Source: Candidatus Bathyarchaeota archaeon RBG_13_52_12
GTDB lineage: Archaea; Thermoproteota; Bathyarchaeia; TCS64
Reading direction: 5' to 3'
Assembly (NCBI GenBank): GCA_001774245.1
Contig: MEZF01000046.1
Span: forward strand, 1-8,381
Length of the DNA stretch: 8,381 nucleotides
Below the pieces are notes generated by a model. That model was given only the letters and a program-made list of their open reading frames with translations. It had not been told where the DNA came from and did not search any database. The position numbers were made by a program, and so were the translations under genes. Below are positions 1 through 5,558 of this stretch, piece after piece. Position 1 is the stretch's first letter, and the number at the start of each line of letters is the position of its first letter.

Positions 1-13
1 AAGCCAAGAATTC

Positions 14-35
14 AAACGAAATGAAAAGAGGGGGG
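14..35 (-). terminator. Possible T-rich terminator of the dehydrogenase gene
   Basis: Directly after the minus-strand stop codon the transcript would read a C-run followed by CTCTTTTCATTTCG, a pyrimidine- and U-rich stretch of the kind that ends archaeal transcripts. There is no stable hairpin. Weak evidence, based on composition and position only. Confidence 0.25.
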
Positions 36-920
36 TTAAGCGAGTTTCTCTTTAGCTAGTTTCTCCACGACGACAACGACAACCTGCGTGCCCTTATCTC
101 TCAACCCCTCCGCGTCAAGGTTCTTGAACATCTGCTGCACTATCGATGTCCCTAAGAGGGGCATCTTGATGCTATCACTAGTCTCCATGATTATTCGGAG
201 ATCTTTGAGATAGTCCTTCACCTTAAAACCTGGTTCATGGTCACCTACTAGCAACTTCGCCCCATTGTTTGTGAGCTGCCAGCTTCCGGCCGCTCCCCCA
301 GCGACCGCCGTATGCACTTTTTTTACGTCGACCCCTGCCTTCTTCGCGAAGACGAGCGCCTCAGCAACGCCGAGCATGTTCATCCCGACGAGTATCTGAT
401 TGACAGCCTTGCAGATCTGGCCGTCTCCGTTCCCACCGATATGTGTTATTGTTTTCCCCATTGCCTGAAACACGGGAATAGCTTCATCGAACGCATCTTT
501 ATCGCCGCCAACCATAATGCTTAGCGTCCCGTTCCGGGCTCCTATATCCCCACCACTGACTGGGGCGTCGAGCATCTTGATCCCTCTCTCCACGAACCTA
601 GACGCCATCTCCCTCGTCTTAATTGGGCTAATAGTGCTCATATCGATGACAATTGTACCTGGCTTCACTCCGTTGATGACTCCATTAGGTCCAAGAAGAA
701 CCTCTTCGACGTCCTTTGAATCAGTAACCATGTCGATGACGATGTCACTCTTCTCAGCGACTTCTTTAGGTGATTTCGCCACCTTGGCTCCAGCCTTGGC
801 GAGAGGCTCAGTTCTTGACACTGTCCGGTTCCAAACAGTCAGGGGGAACCCCGCCTTGAGGATGTTCATGGACATTCCACTACCCATGAGACCTAGCCCG
901 ATGAATCCGATACGCTTCAA
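36..920 (-). CDS. NAD(P)-dependent beta-hydroxyacid dehydrogenase (3-hydroxyisobutyrate / tartronate semialdehyde / glyoxylate reductase family)
   Basis: A 294-residue cytosolic oxidoreductase of normal family length. It reversibly oxidises a beta-hydroxyacid or reduces a semialdehyde or glyoxylate. An N-terminal Rossmann fold starts with IGFIGLGLMG (residues 4-13). Strand 2 ends in WNRT (30-33), and an Arg there usually favours NADPH. The substrate signature DAPVSGG lies at 118-124, and the catalytic Lys is K171 in CKAVNQ. The C-terminal all-helical domain contains KDLRI (239-243). The start codon is TTG (918-920): a TAG stop sits directly before it in frame, and the next Met would remove the Rossmann glycines. 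Near the C terminus there is an odd run of six Val (280-285), encoded by mixed GTT/GTC/GTG codons. The gene is monocistronic here, with an IS inserted 82 bp upstream of its start. The exact substrate cannot be told from sequence. A role in glyoxylate/serine-glycine metabolism beside gcvTH is only an inference. Confidence 0.9.
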   Translation of the reverse strand: MKRIGFIGLGLMGSGMSMNILKAGFPLTVWNRTVSRTEPLAKAGAKVAKSPKEVAEKSDIVIDMVTDSKDVEEVLLGPNGVINGVKPGTIVIDMSTISPIKTREMASRFVERGIKMLDAPVSGGDIGARNGTLSIMVGGDKDAFDEAIPVFQAMGKTITHIGGNGDGQICKAVNQILVGMNMLGVAEALVFAKKAGVDVKKVHTAVAGGAAGSWQLTNNGAKLLVGDHEPGFKVKDYLKDLRIIMETSDSIKMPLLGTSIVQQMFKNLDAEGLRDKGTQVVVVVVEKLAKEKLA

Positions 921-1002
921 CTAAACCACAGTAACTATGAACATACTAATGCTCATAAGACCTTTTCATATTAAACTAAAAACTTATTTAAAAAGGTAAT
1001 TT

Positions 1003-1019
1003 CTGCTTTGTGGATTAAT
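1003..1019 (+). repeat. Left terminal inverted repeat of the IS
   Basis: CTGCTTTGTGGATTAAT. It matches the reverse complement of 1986-2002 at 16 of 17 positions. The adjacent outer bases 997-1002 (TAATTT) are one copy of the target duplication. Confidence 0.85.
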
Positions 1020-1075
1020 TTATAGGGGTTAGTGCCTGTTCCCCCTCACCCTTCTCCACTCCACCCGTCTACCCC

Positions 1076-1948
1076 TCACATGTTCACCAGCATATTATAG
1101 AGAGCCACCTTACCCATCAGCTCCCGGACGATGTTCTCACAGCTCCTAGCGAGGCTAAGCTCCCCAAACAACCGCTTAAACGTCGAGTAAGAGGTCTCCA
1201 CAGCCCACCGTCTCCCATAACCGGTGATCCGGGCCCAAGCATCGTACCCCAGCTCCCTGACCTGAGACACAGCTCTCCTCCGAGCCGGAGGCCCAGCATC
1301 CAGCCTGGCGTTCCTCCGAGGCTTGATGACAGGCTCGATGCCCTTCGCCTCCAGGAGATCGTAGACCATCCCCGAGTCGTAGGCGCCGTCCCCGATGACC
1401 TTGGCCACACGCACGTATCTCTCGGCTCCCTCAACCAGCCCCGGCAGCGCCCTCACGTCGTGCATATCGTCGGTGGAGACCTCCATCGCAACGACCTCGT
1501 GTGTCTCCGTGTTTACGGCGAAGTGCAGCTTCACGTAGCGTTTCTTCTTTCCGTGTTTTCTCTCGATCCAGCCACCGGCTTTCTGAACCTTTATCCCCGT
1601 GGAGTCGACGGCGATGGAGACCGGCTCATTCGTCTCCTTGAGGTCACGGTAAGGGTCGACGGGTAGGCTGAGGATGCGTCTTCTGAGTCCTGAGTAGTCT
1701 CCGGTTGGTAGGGCGGGTACGAGGGTGTGTAGGCTATGTGTGAATCCTTCGAGCTGTCTGTAGGGCATCTGGTAGAGGTACCGGACGGCTGAGAGGAGCT
1801 GTATGTAGCTGTTCGCCATTCTGTAGTGGGGTCCTCTTTTGTGGGTGTTCATGGTTTTGAGTTCTTTTTTCCGGTTTCGGAGGAATTCTGGGTTTAGGAT
1901 GAGTTCTCCTCGTTTGATGAGCTTCTCATCGGTCTCTTTCCAGCCCAT
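1076..1948 (-). CDS. IS5-family DDE transposase
   Basis: A 290-residue transposase that cuts and joins the ends of its own IS. The catalytic triad is visible: D115 in IAVDSTG, D187 in VIGDGAYDS, and E251 inside the textbook Y-(2)-R-(3)-E-(6)-K signature of the IS4/IS5 superfamily (Y244, R247, E251, K258). The N-terminal 100 residues are basic and helical, as expected for end binding (e.g. RYLYQMPYRQLEGF at 56-69). No frameshift or stop interrupts it. The start is ATG at 1946-1948, with only a poor ribosome-binding site. A TATA-like stretch (TAGATAAATA on the minus strand, about 1965-1975) lies some 22 nt upstream, which fits a leaderless message. It fills most of the 1000-bp element, leaving about 54 bp inside the right end and 73 bp inside the left. 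Confidence 0.93.
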   Translation of the reverse strand: MGWKETDEKLIKRGELILNPEFLRNRKKELKTMNTHKRGPHYRMANSYIQLLSAVRYLYQMPYRQLEGFTHSLHTLVPALPTGDYSGLRRRILSLPVDPYRDLKETNEPVSIAVDSTGIKVQKAGGWIERKHGKKKRYVKLHFAVNTETHEVVAMEVSTDDMHDVRALPGLVEGAERYVRVAKVIGDGAYDSGMVYDLLEAKGIEPVIKPRRNARLDAGPPARRRAVSQVRELGYDAWARITGYGRRWAVETSYSTFKRLFGELSLARSCENIVRELMGKVALYNMLVNM

Positions 1949-1985
1949 GCCCTTAAAATGCGCCCTTATTTATCTAAAAATTCCT

Positions 1986-2002
1986 ATTACTCCACAAAGC
2001 AG
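1986..2002 (-). repeat. Right terminal inverted repeat of the IS
   Basis: Read on the minus strand this is CTGCTTTGTGGAGTAAT, differing from the left end only at position 13. The adjacent outer bases 2003-2008 (TAATTT) are the second copy of the target duplication. The identity extends to TAATTTCT if two bases of the left inverted repeat are counted. Confidence 0.85.
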
Positions 2003-2044
2003 TAATTTCTATAAAGATCGCGCGCTAGGCTGGCCGTCTCTGTG

Positions 2045-2173
2045 TCAGCAGTTAGGTTGGGTTTTAATGCTCTGGTTAAGTGTATCAAGGGCTATGTTGA
2101 GTGAGTGTGTCGTTGCCTCAGCCGGGTTTGCATAAGGTTTTCCATCGCTAAGGTGGGAGTTTGTAGCCTCCAC
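2045..2173 (-). CDS. Doubtful small ORF of 42 codons
   Basis: The 273 bp between the IS and the next gene (2010-2282) hold no clear gene. The only candidate is this GTG-started 42-codon frame: an in-frame TAA lies two codons upstream, and the frame ends in TGA at 2045-2047. The product is polar, with a possible amphipathic C-terminal helix (SLNIALDTLNQSIK, residues 24-37) and no recognisable motif. There is no convincing ribosome-binding site, and no family comes to mind. It could be chance or the remnant of a decayed gene. It is listed so that the interval is accounted for. Confidence 0.15.
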   Translation of the reverse strand: MEATNSHLSDGKPYANPAEATTHSLNIALDTLNQSIKTQPNC

Positions 2174-2282
2174 AAGTTAAGCTGTATTTGTGGGTTACGT
2201 GTTCAACTTGTTATTGATAATTATTCGATGATGGGTTAGAGGCGTCTAAATCCTGATTTTCTAAATAGGCTACCCGCAAGCG

Positions 2283-2690
2283 TTAACCCTTCAACAATAT
2301 AACAACGTATGCTCCCGTGAAGCCAACGAGAGCGAGACCTAGACCAATCATTAGACTGATATTCGCCTTCGATTTATCGTAAAGCACGTGGGTACTTATC
2401 CCCACCAAGAATAAACCCACAAAGCAGCAACCATAGAGAAGCATAGCAACTATGCTCTCGTTTATGGTCTGCTCCCCAGCGTATGGGCTGATTGAGGTTA
2501 ATGCGCCAGAAGATGTCTGCAACGAAGCTGGAGGAGACTCGATAATATCGTATACGCCTCCGCCGAGAATGAAAACTATGAAAATCACCATCAGAACTCC
2601 CGCATACCTAGAGATTGTCTCAAGTTGTTTGCTCCTATGTATCCTTGATGCGTCTCTTGCCTTGCCAGCGGTTGATGCCATCCTCGACAC
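2283..2690 (-). CDS. Three-helix membrane protein resembling oligosaccharyltransferase subunits Ost3/Ost6/OSTC
   Basis: A 135-residue integral membrane protein. A short basic N-terminal tail (residues 1-28) is followed by three membrane helices at about 30-50, 79-99 and 112-132. The helix 1 end and following loop read GGGVYDIIESPP (43-54), which closely resembles the GGIIYDVIVEPP segment of human OSTC/DC2. The following loop with NES before helix 2, and LYDKS after helix 2 (OSTC: ILDRS), line up in the same order. In eukaryotes these subunits sit beside catalytic STT3 and help dock it to the translocon or act in redox-assisted N-glycosylation. This protein lacks the thioredoxin domain of Ost3/6, so it is closer to OSTC. 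A role next to archaeal AglB is inferred. The start is GTG at 2688-2690, or ATG at 2679-2681. A TATA box about 28 nt from the GTG favours the longer, leaderless form. Confidence 0.7.
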   Translation of the reverse strand: MSRMASTAGKARDASRIHRSKQLETISRYAGVLMVIFIVFILGGGVYDIIESPPASLQTSSGALTSISPYAGEQTINESIVAMLLYGCCFVGLFLVGISTHVLYDKSKANISLMIGLGLALVGFTGAYVVILLKG

Positions 2691-2712
2691 TTCCGGAAAT
2701 GATGCGGTCAGT

Positions 2713-2724
2713 ACAAATATATCC
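2713..2724 (-). promoter_or_regulatory. TATA/BRE promoter of the Ost3/6-like gene
   Basis: On the minus strand the sequence reads CCTAAAAGGATATATTTG: a purine-rich BRE-like element followed by GATATATTTG. Its centre lies about 28 nt upstream of the GTG start and 37 nt upstream of the alternative ATG, so transcription would begin almost at the GTG. Confidence 0.5.
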
Positions 2725-2845
2725 TTTTAGGAAGAGGTTTCCCAGGAAATAAATTCGCGCGCGCTTCTTTTCACAGGTTAGACCTAAAACGCGTTTATCA
2801 ATCGATGGTGGGATATGGAATGTTAAAAAATCATATAAGAATCCC

Positions 2846-2863
2846 CAACTCTTTCCAGAGTTG
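2846..2863. repeat. Perfect 7-bp inverted repeat next to a TATA-like box (possible operator)
   Basis: CAACTCT-TTCC-AGAGTTG is a perfect 7-bp inverted repeat with a 4-nt spacer, ending only 3-4 bp before the TATA-like CTATATAGG. Dyads just upstream of TATA are typical sites for archaeal Lrp/TrmB/MarR-type regulators. The stem is A/T-rich and lacks a U-tract, so a terminator is unlikely. The binding protein is unknown. Confidence 0.4.
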
Positions 2864-2961
2864 TGCTATATAGGATAACATGGTAAAGCTGAATCTTAAT
2901 GAATTATCTCGGATTCAATTTATGGCATTATAGCCAATTCGTGCGCGAACCGATGATGATG

Positions 2962-2969
2962 TTTATAAG
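2962..2969 (+). promoter_or_regulatory. TATA box preceding the zinc-ribbon gene
   Basis: TTTATAAG matches the archaeal TATA consensus well. Transcription would start near 2991. That is just before a GGTGA Shine-Dalgarno-like element (2995-2999) and the TTG start at 3004. The order TATA, start site, ribosome-binding site, TTG is what supports the short reading of the gene. Confidence 0.45.
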
Positions 2970-3003
2970 TCCTCGGCTTGGAGCTTCTCTAGACGGTGAC
3001 GCT

Positions 3004-3174
3004 TTGCCTCAAAAGATAGTCTGCAGATCATGCAAGGAAGTACTCTACGAGGGCGAGCTCCTCAAATCCCCACAGGACGTCATAAAGAAGTACGAGGGAA
3101 AGTGCCCCAAGTGCAAGAAGGAGCTAAAATTCTCGACGGAGGGCGTCGAGGTCCACCCCTATAACACCAAATAA
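3004..3174 (+). CDS. Small zinc-ribbon protein, function unknown
   Basis: A 56-residue product when started at TTG 3004. It has two CxxC pairs: CRSC near the N terminus (residues 7-10) and CPKC (about 34-37), the normal spacing of a single zinc ribbon. Between them is the segment VLYEGELLKSPQDVIKKYEGK. I recall similar short CxxC/CxxC proteins being common in Bathyarchaeia-like genomes, but no function is known to me. The same frame is open upstream to ATG 2899 (91 residues, leaderless from CTATATAGG) and includes three consecutive ATG at 2953-2961. The extra N-terminal part (MNYLGFNLWHY...) has no domain character. I prefer TTG 3004 because GGTGA and a good TATA box precede it at proper distances. 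The gene ends 61 bp before gcvT and may be co-transcribed with it. Confidence 0.7.
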   Translation: MPQKIVCRSCKEVLYEGELLKSPQDVIKKYEGKCPKCKKELKFSTEGVEVHPYNTK

Positions 3175-3190
3175 CCAGCCAACCCAGATA

Positions 3191-3201
3191 GGGTTTTAAC
3201 C
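3191..3201 (+). promoter_or_regulatory. Possible TATA element of gcvT
   Basis: GGGTTTTAACC contains TTTTAA, centred about 40 nt before the TTG start of gcvT, leaving a short leader with GGTAAT (3225-3230). The same 11-mer occurs inverted at 5486-5496, after the first DinB-like gene. Read-through from the zinc-ribbon gene is equally possible. Confidence 0.3.
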
Positions 3202-3235
3202 ACCCACCCCGTGCATATCTAAACGGTAATAAGGT

Positions 3236-4360
3236 TTGGACCTCAGGAAGACACACATTTATCGTTACCACGTTGAGCATGGAAACGTCGTTGACTTCGG
3301 CGGTTTCGCGATGCCCGTCTGGTACGAAGGCATTATCCCCGAGCACAAATCCGTCCGGGAAGCGTGCGGTATATTCGACACGAGTCACATGGGAAGGGTA
3401 TTCGCTGAAGGACCAGAAATTGAGAAATTTCTAGACTACGTGGACTCCAATGATGTTGGCGCCCTCACGGATGGCAAGGGTGTATACGGCGTCATGTGCA
3501 AACCAGATGGCGGCATTGTCGATGACCTCATAGTCTACCGACGTAGCCCTGAAAGTTTCCTAGTCGTTTATAATGCAGGCAACCGCGCCAAAGACTTCGC
3601 TTGGTTGCAAAAGAACACGAAAGGTTTCAACGTCAAGCTCTCAGACATGAGCGACAAGATTGGTATGATCGCAGTCCAAGGACCTAAAGCAACAGAGGTC
3701 CTAGCAAAGATAAGCGCCACAGATCCAAACACTATAGAGAGGTTCCATATCGCCCCCCTCAAGGTGAGTGGATTCGATTGTCTCGCAGCCCGGACCGGTT
3801 ACACAGGCGAAGACGGTTTCGAGGTATTCATTCTTGACGACCCTGTTGCCGAACCCACTAAGTCTCTCAAGATATGGTATGACCTGGTAGCGGCGGGTGC
3901 CAAGCCCTGTGGACTCGGCTCGAGAGACAGCCTCCGCCTAGAAGCAGGTCTATGGCTCTACGGCAATGACATCGACGAGACCACCAATCCAGTCGAAGCG
4001 GGCCTCAAGTGGGTTGTGAAGATGAAGAAGCCATACTTCAATGGCAAGAAGGCAATCGAGGGCATTATCGAGAAAGGAATCACGCGTACTCTCCTCGGTA
4101 TAATGATGACAGAGCGTGGCATACCACGCCACGGCTACGAGGTCTACGACGGTGATAAGAAGATCGGCGTAGTGACCAGCGGAGGCGTCGCCCCAATACT
4201 CGACGCGAGCATCGCCTTAGCCTACCTTCCTCCCGAATACAAGGAACCCGGGAAAGAGGTCCAAGTTAAGATCAGATCCAATATGGTGAAGGGAAAGATA
4301 GTTAAGCACCACCCCTTCTATGATGACTCCAAGTACGGTTGGAAGAGGGTTAAAGCATGA
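3236..4360 (+). CDS. gcvT: Glycine cleavage system T protein (aminomethyltransferase)
   Basis: A 374-residue protein of usual length. It takes the aminomethyl group from the lipoyl arm of GcvH and passes the C1 unit to tetrahydrofolate or, in many archaea, a tetrahydropterin, releasing ammonia. Visible family segments, in order: VVDFGGFAMPVWY (18-30), FDTSHMGR (47-54), GGIVDDLIVYR (92-102) with the catalytic Asp of the T protein, AVQGPKA (146-152), RTGYTGEDGFEVF (186-198) with the folate-contact Glu, and GLGSRDSLRLEAGLWLYGND (226-245). The C-terminal barrel is complete (GVVTSGG at 311-317). The start is TTG (3236-3238): an in-frame TAA lies at 3230-3232, and the resulting N terminus (LRKTHIYRYHVEHG) matches the family's usual LRRTPLYDxHxxLG. 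It overlaps gcvH by 4 bp (ATGA), so the two are translationally coupled. Confidence 0.97.
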   Translation: MDLRKTHIYRYHVEHGNVVDFGGFAMPVWYEGIIPEHKSVREACGIFDTSHMGRVFAEGPEIEKFLDYVDSNDVGALTDGKGVYGVMCKPDGGIVDDLIVYRRSPESFLVVYNAGNRAKDFAWLQKNTKGFNVKLSDMSDKIGMIAVQGPKATEVLAKISATDPNTIERFHIAPLKVSGFDCLAARTGYTGEDGFEVFILDDPVAEPTKSLKIWYDLVAAGAKPCGLGSRDSLRLEAGLWLYGNDIDETTNPVEAGLKWVVKMKKPYFNGKKAIEGIIEKGITRTLLGIMMTERGIPRHGYEVYDGDKKIGVVTSGGVAPILDASIALAYLPPEYKEPGKEVQVKIRSNMVKGKIVKHHPFYDDSKYGWKRVKA

Positions 4361-4761
4361 CCAACGAGATAAGATATGATCTTGGATGCTACTACACTAA
4401 TGAGCACGAGTGGGCGAAGCCAAGTGGCGACGTTGTCATTATAGGCATCAGTGACTACGCCCAATCGCAACTCCATGAGATAGTATATGTCGAGCTACCG
4501 AAGAAGGACGCCAATATCAGCCAGGGTGAAGCAATCGGCGCTGTTGAGTCAGTCAAAGCCGTTTCAGATTTCTATAGCCCCGTTACCGGCACAGTCGTCG
4601 AGATCAACGAGGCTCTCATGGATGGTCCAGAGAAGATCAACTCGGACCCCTACGGTGACGGTTGGATCGCGAAGGTCAAACCCAGCAACTGGGACGCCAA
4701 CGTCTCGAAGCTGATGGATGCCGAAAAGTATAAACAGCACGTCGCGACGCTCAAGCATTAG
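4357..4761 (+). CDS. gcvH: Glycine cleavage system H protein (lipoyl carrier)
   Basis: A 134-residue lipoyl-domain carrier. Its lipoylated Lys shuttles the aminomethyl group and reducing equivalents between the P, T and L proteins. The N terminus YYTNEHEWAKPSGD (12-25) and ISDYAQSQLHEIVYVELP (31-48) are typical of GcvH. The lipoylation site is K67 in GAVESVKAVSDFYSPVTG (61-78). The C-terminal NSDPYGDGWIAKVKPSNW is also diagnostic. Length is normal. The ATG overlaps the gcvT stop as ATGA, so it is translated from the same message. No gcvP, lpd or lipoate ligase gene is in view, so the rest of the complex must be elsewhere. H protein may also serve as a lipoate-assembly scaffold. Confidence 0.97.
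   Translation: MTNEIRYDLGCYYTNEHEWAKPSGDVVIIGISDYAQSQLHEIVYVELPKKDANISQGEAIGAVESVKAVSDFYSPVTGTVVEINEALMDGPEKINSDPYGDGWIAKVKPSNWDANVSKLMDAEKYKQHVATLKH
4727..4735 (+). promoter_or_regulatory. Possible tRNA promoter inside the end of gcvH
   Basis: CCGAAAAG-TATAAAC has the form of an archaeal BRE plus TATA box. It lies about 46 nt before the mature 5' end of the tRNA, within the last codons of gcvH. This would give a short 5' leader for RNase P to remove. Co-transcription with gcvTH is the alternative. Confidence 0.35.
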
Positions 4762-4776
4762 CCACCCATTTTCTCA

Positions 4777-4861
4777 GCAGGGGTTCCCGAGTGGCCAAAG
4801 GGGTCAGGTTCAGGACCTGATGGTTAGTCCTCCGTGGGTTCGAACCCCACCCCCTGCACCA
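4777..4861 (+). tRNA. tRNA-Leu, anticodon CAG
   Basis: Class II tRNA with all arms visible. The acceptor stem pairs GCAGGGG (4777-4783) with CCCCTGC (4851-4857). The D arm lies at about 4786-4801. The anticodon stem TCAGG/CCTGA (4804-4808 and 4816-4820) encloses loop TTCAGGA with anticodon CAG at 4811-4813, which reads CUG. The variable arm is 4821-4833. The T arm is GTGGG-TTCGAAC-CCCAC (4834-4850). The discriminator is A4858, as usual for Leu, followed by an encoded CCA (4859-4861). There is no intron. The gene starts 15 nt after the gcvH stop. Confidence 0.97.
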
Positions 4862-4956
4862 ATTAATTAAACTCCCCCCAAAAAAGAGAGGTGCTACTAT
4901 CCAGTTACAATGATAAGAGATTAAATGTACCCCGAACCCAGTAATTCGACAGAAAC

Positions 4957-4964
4957 AATATAAC
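4957..4964 (+). promoter_or_regulatory. TATA box of the first DinB-like gene
   Basis: AATATAAC is centred about 25 nt before ATG 4985, with no ribosome-binding site between. This is the geometry of a leaderless archaeal promoter. The rest of the 123-bp gap after the tRNA shows only a C-run/A-run (about 4872-4885). Confidence 0.45.
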
Positions 4965-4984
4965 TTCCCGAACCCGACACTTCC

Positions 4985-5482
4985 ATGGTGAAAGATTTGT
5001 CAGCAAAGGCTAAGACCTTGAAGGAGTATGCAGAGTACCATTTCAGCTCACTTGAGGAGGCTTTAAAGGGGCTAGATGAAGACGAGGCAAACTACAAACC
5101 CACTGACGAATCAAACAGCATAGAGTGGATCGTTAACCACCTGTGCAGGATTAGCAACACTGCCCTCCCCAGGATAATAAAAGGGGACCCCGACTACAAA
5201 CCAATCGGCTGGCCCGATGACTACAAGGAAAAACACTACAGCTTAGATAGATACATGTCAGATCTCGAAGCAGGTAAGAAGACAGTACTAGACCTAATGG
5301 GAAAACTAACAGATGCACAGTTAGAGGAGGAGATATCCCTCTGGGGTGGCACCAAGAAGAGAAAAGTCGGCCTCTTTGCTTACCTAGGTGAATTAGTCCA
5401 CCACAAGGGCCAAATAGCGTACATAAGAGGAACGGTCAAACGCTTCAAAGCAAAGGACCCCAACTTCCTCAACACTTGCTAA
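4985..5482 (+). CDS. DinB/YfiT-superfamily four-helix-bundle protein (putative thiol-dependent transferase), paralogue 1
   Basis: A 165-residue soluble helical protein. DinB/YfiT bundles bind a divalent metal, usually through a His in helix 2 and an HxxxH in helix 4. Members include bacillithiol S-transferase (BstA) and mycothiol-dependent enzymes, which attach the cellular thiol to electrophiles. Here helix 2 has SIEWIVNHL with H52. Helix 4 has LGELVHHKGQIAYIRG, the usual HHxGQ ending with H140, but the residue four before it is E136 instead of His. That gives a possible His-Glu-His site. The start is ATG 4985, leaderless by promoter geometry. It shares layout and many residues with the next gene (a paralogue) and lies near bshA/bshC, which is the reason to suspect a thiol-transferase role. 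Detoxification of an unknown electrophile is an inference, and other DinB roles remain possible. Confidence 0.8.
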   Translation: MVKDLSAKAKTLKEYAEYHFSSLEEALKGLDEDEANYKPTDESNSIEWIVNHLCRISNTALPRIIKGDPDYKPIGWPDDYKEKHYSLDRYMSDLEAGKKTVLDLMGKLTDAQLEEEISLWGGTKKRKVGLFAYLGELVHHKGQIAYIRGTVKRFKAKDPNFLNTC

Positions 5483-5513
5483 GCAGGTTAAAACCCGATC
5501 TTAATGCGTAGTA

Positions 5514-5522
5514 TTATATATA
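5514..5522 (+). promoter_or_regulatory. TATA box of the second DinB-like gene
   Basis: TTATATATA is centred about 41 nt before ATG 5559, predicting a 15-nt leader without a strong Shine-Dalgarno element. The two DinB-like genes thus appear to be transcribed separately despite a 76-bp gap. Confidence 0.5.
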
Positions 5523-5558
5523 CACTGAATCAGATTTTACACTCGGGTTCTGGTTTAG

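Larger units (their letters stand above)
1003..2002 (-). mobile_element. Complete IS5-like insertion sequence, 1000 bp
   Basis: The ends are inverted copies: CTGCTTTGTGGATTAAT at 1003-1019, and its reverse complement with one mismatch at 1986-2002 (16 of 17 matching, the outer 12 perfect). The element is flanked by a direct repeat TAATTT at 997-1002 and 2003-2008, which is the expected target duplication. The single ORF is an uninterrupted DDE transposase. Intact ORF, nearly perfect ends and a perfect target duplication suggest recent insertion and possible activity. It lies between the dehydrogenase gene (start 920) and intergenic DNA, so it displaced whatever upstream control sequence that gene had beyond about 80 bp. 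Transposase codons look more G/C-rich than the A/T-rich flanks. The group within the IS5/IS4 superfamily is not certain. Confidence 0.88.
2691..3003. other. Divergent intergenic region with promoter elements and an 18-bp palindrome
   Basis: About 310 bp between the Ost3/6-like gene (minus) and the zinc-ribbon gene (plus). From left to right it holds the minus-strand TATA box, a CG-alternating patch (about 2756-2765), a perfect palindrome at 2846-2863, TATA-like CTATATAGG at about 2867-2875, and TATA-like TTTATAAG at 2962-2969. An ATG at 2880 opens only 17 codons. If the zinc-ribbon protein in fact starts at ATG 2899, the gene-free part shrinks to about 210 bp. I see no RNA gene here. Confidence 0.5.

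Noticed and set aside
517..924. Long plus-strand open frame opposite the dehydrogenase gene
   Set aside because: Shadow of the minus-strand gene. The translation has no domain features and the real gene carries all family motifs.
1839..2135. Plus-strand open frame crossing the right end of the IS
   Set aside because: It runs antisense through the transposase start and across the IS boundary, so it is a product of the insertion, with no recognisable protein features.
2226..2257. ATGATGG ... CTGA resembling boxes C and D of an archaeal C/D sRNA
   Set aside because: The C box is imperfect, only about 25 nt separate the boxes, and no C'/D' pair or terminal stem is visible. A covariance-model search would be needed.
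2757..2764. CGCGCGCG-like patch as a Z-DNA or origin element
   Set aside because: Very short alternating tract, with no repeats or origin-recognition motifs around it.
2880..2933. ATG-started 17-codon frame after CTATATAGG
   Set aside because: Too short, only about 10 nt from the TATA-like box, and no motif or ribosome-binding site.
4777..4861. tRNA-Leu as an integration (att) site for the downstream genes
   Set aside because: No repeat of the tRNA 3' end is seen in the following 3.5 kb and no integrase is present.
5486..5496. GGTTAAAACCC, inverted copy of GGGTTTTAACC at 3191-3201
   Set aside because: Only two copies of an 11-mer of low complexity in 8.4 kb. One fits a TATA element and the other follows a stop codon, so coincidence is likely.
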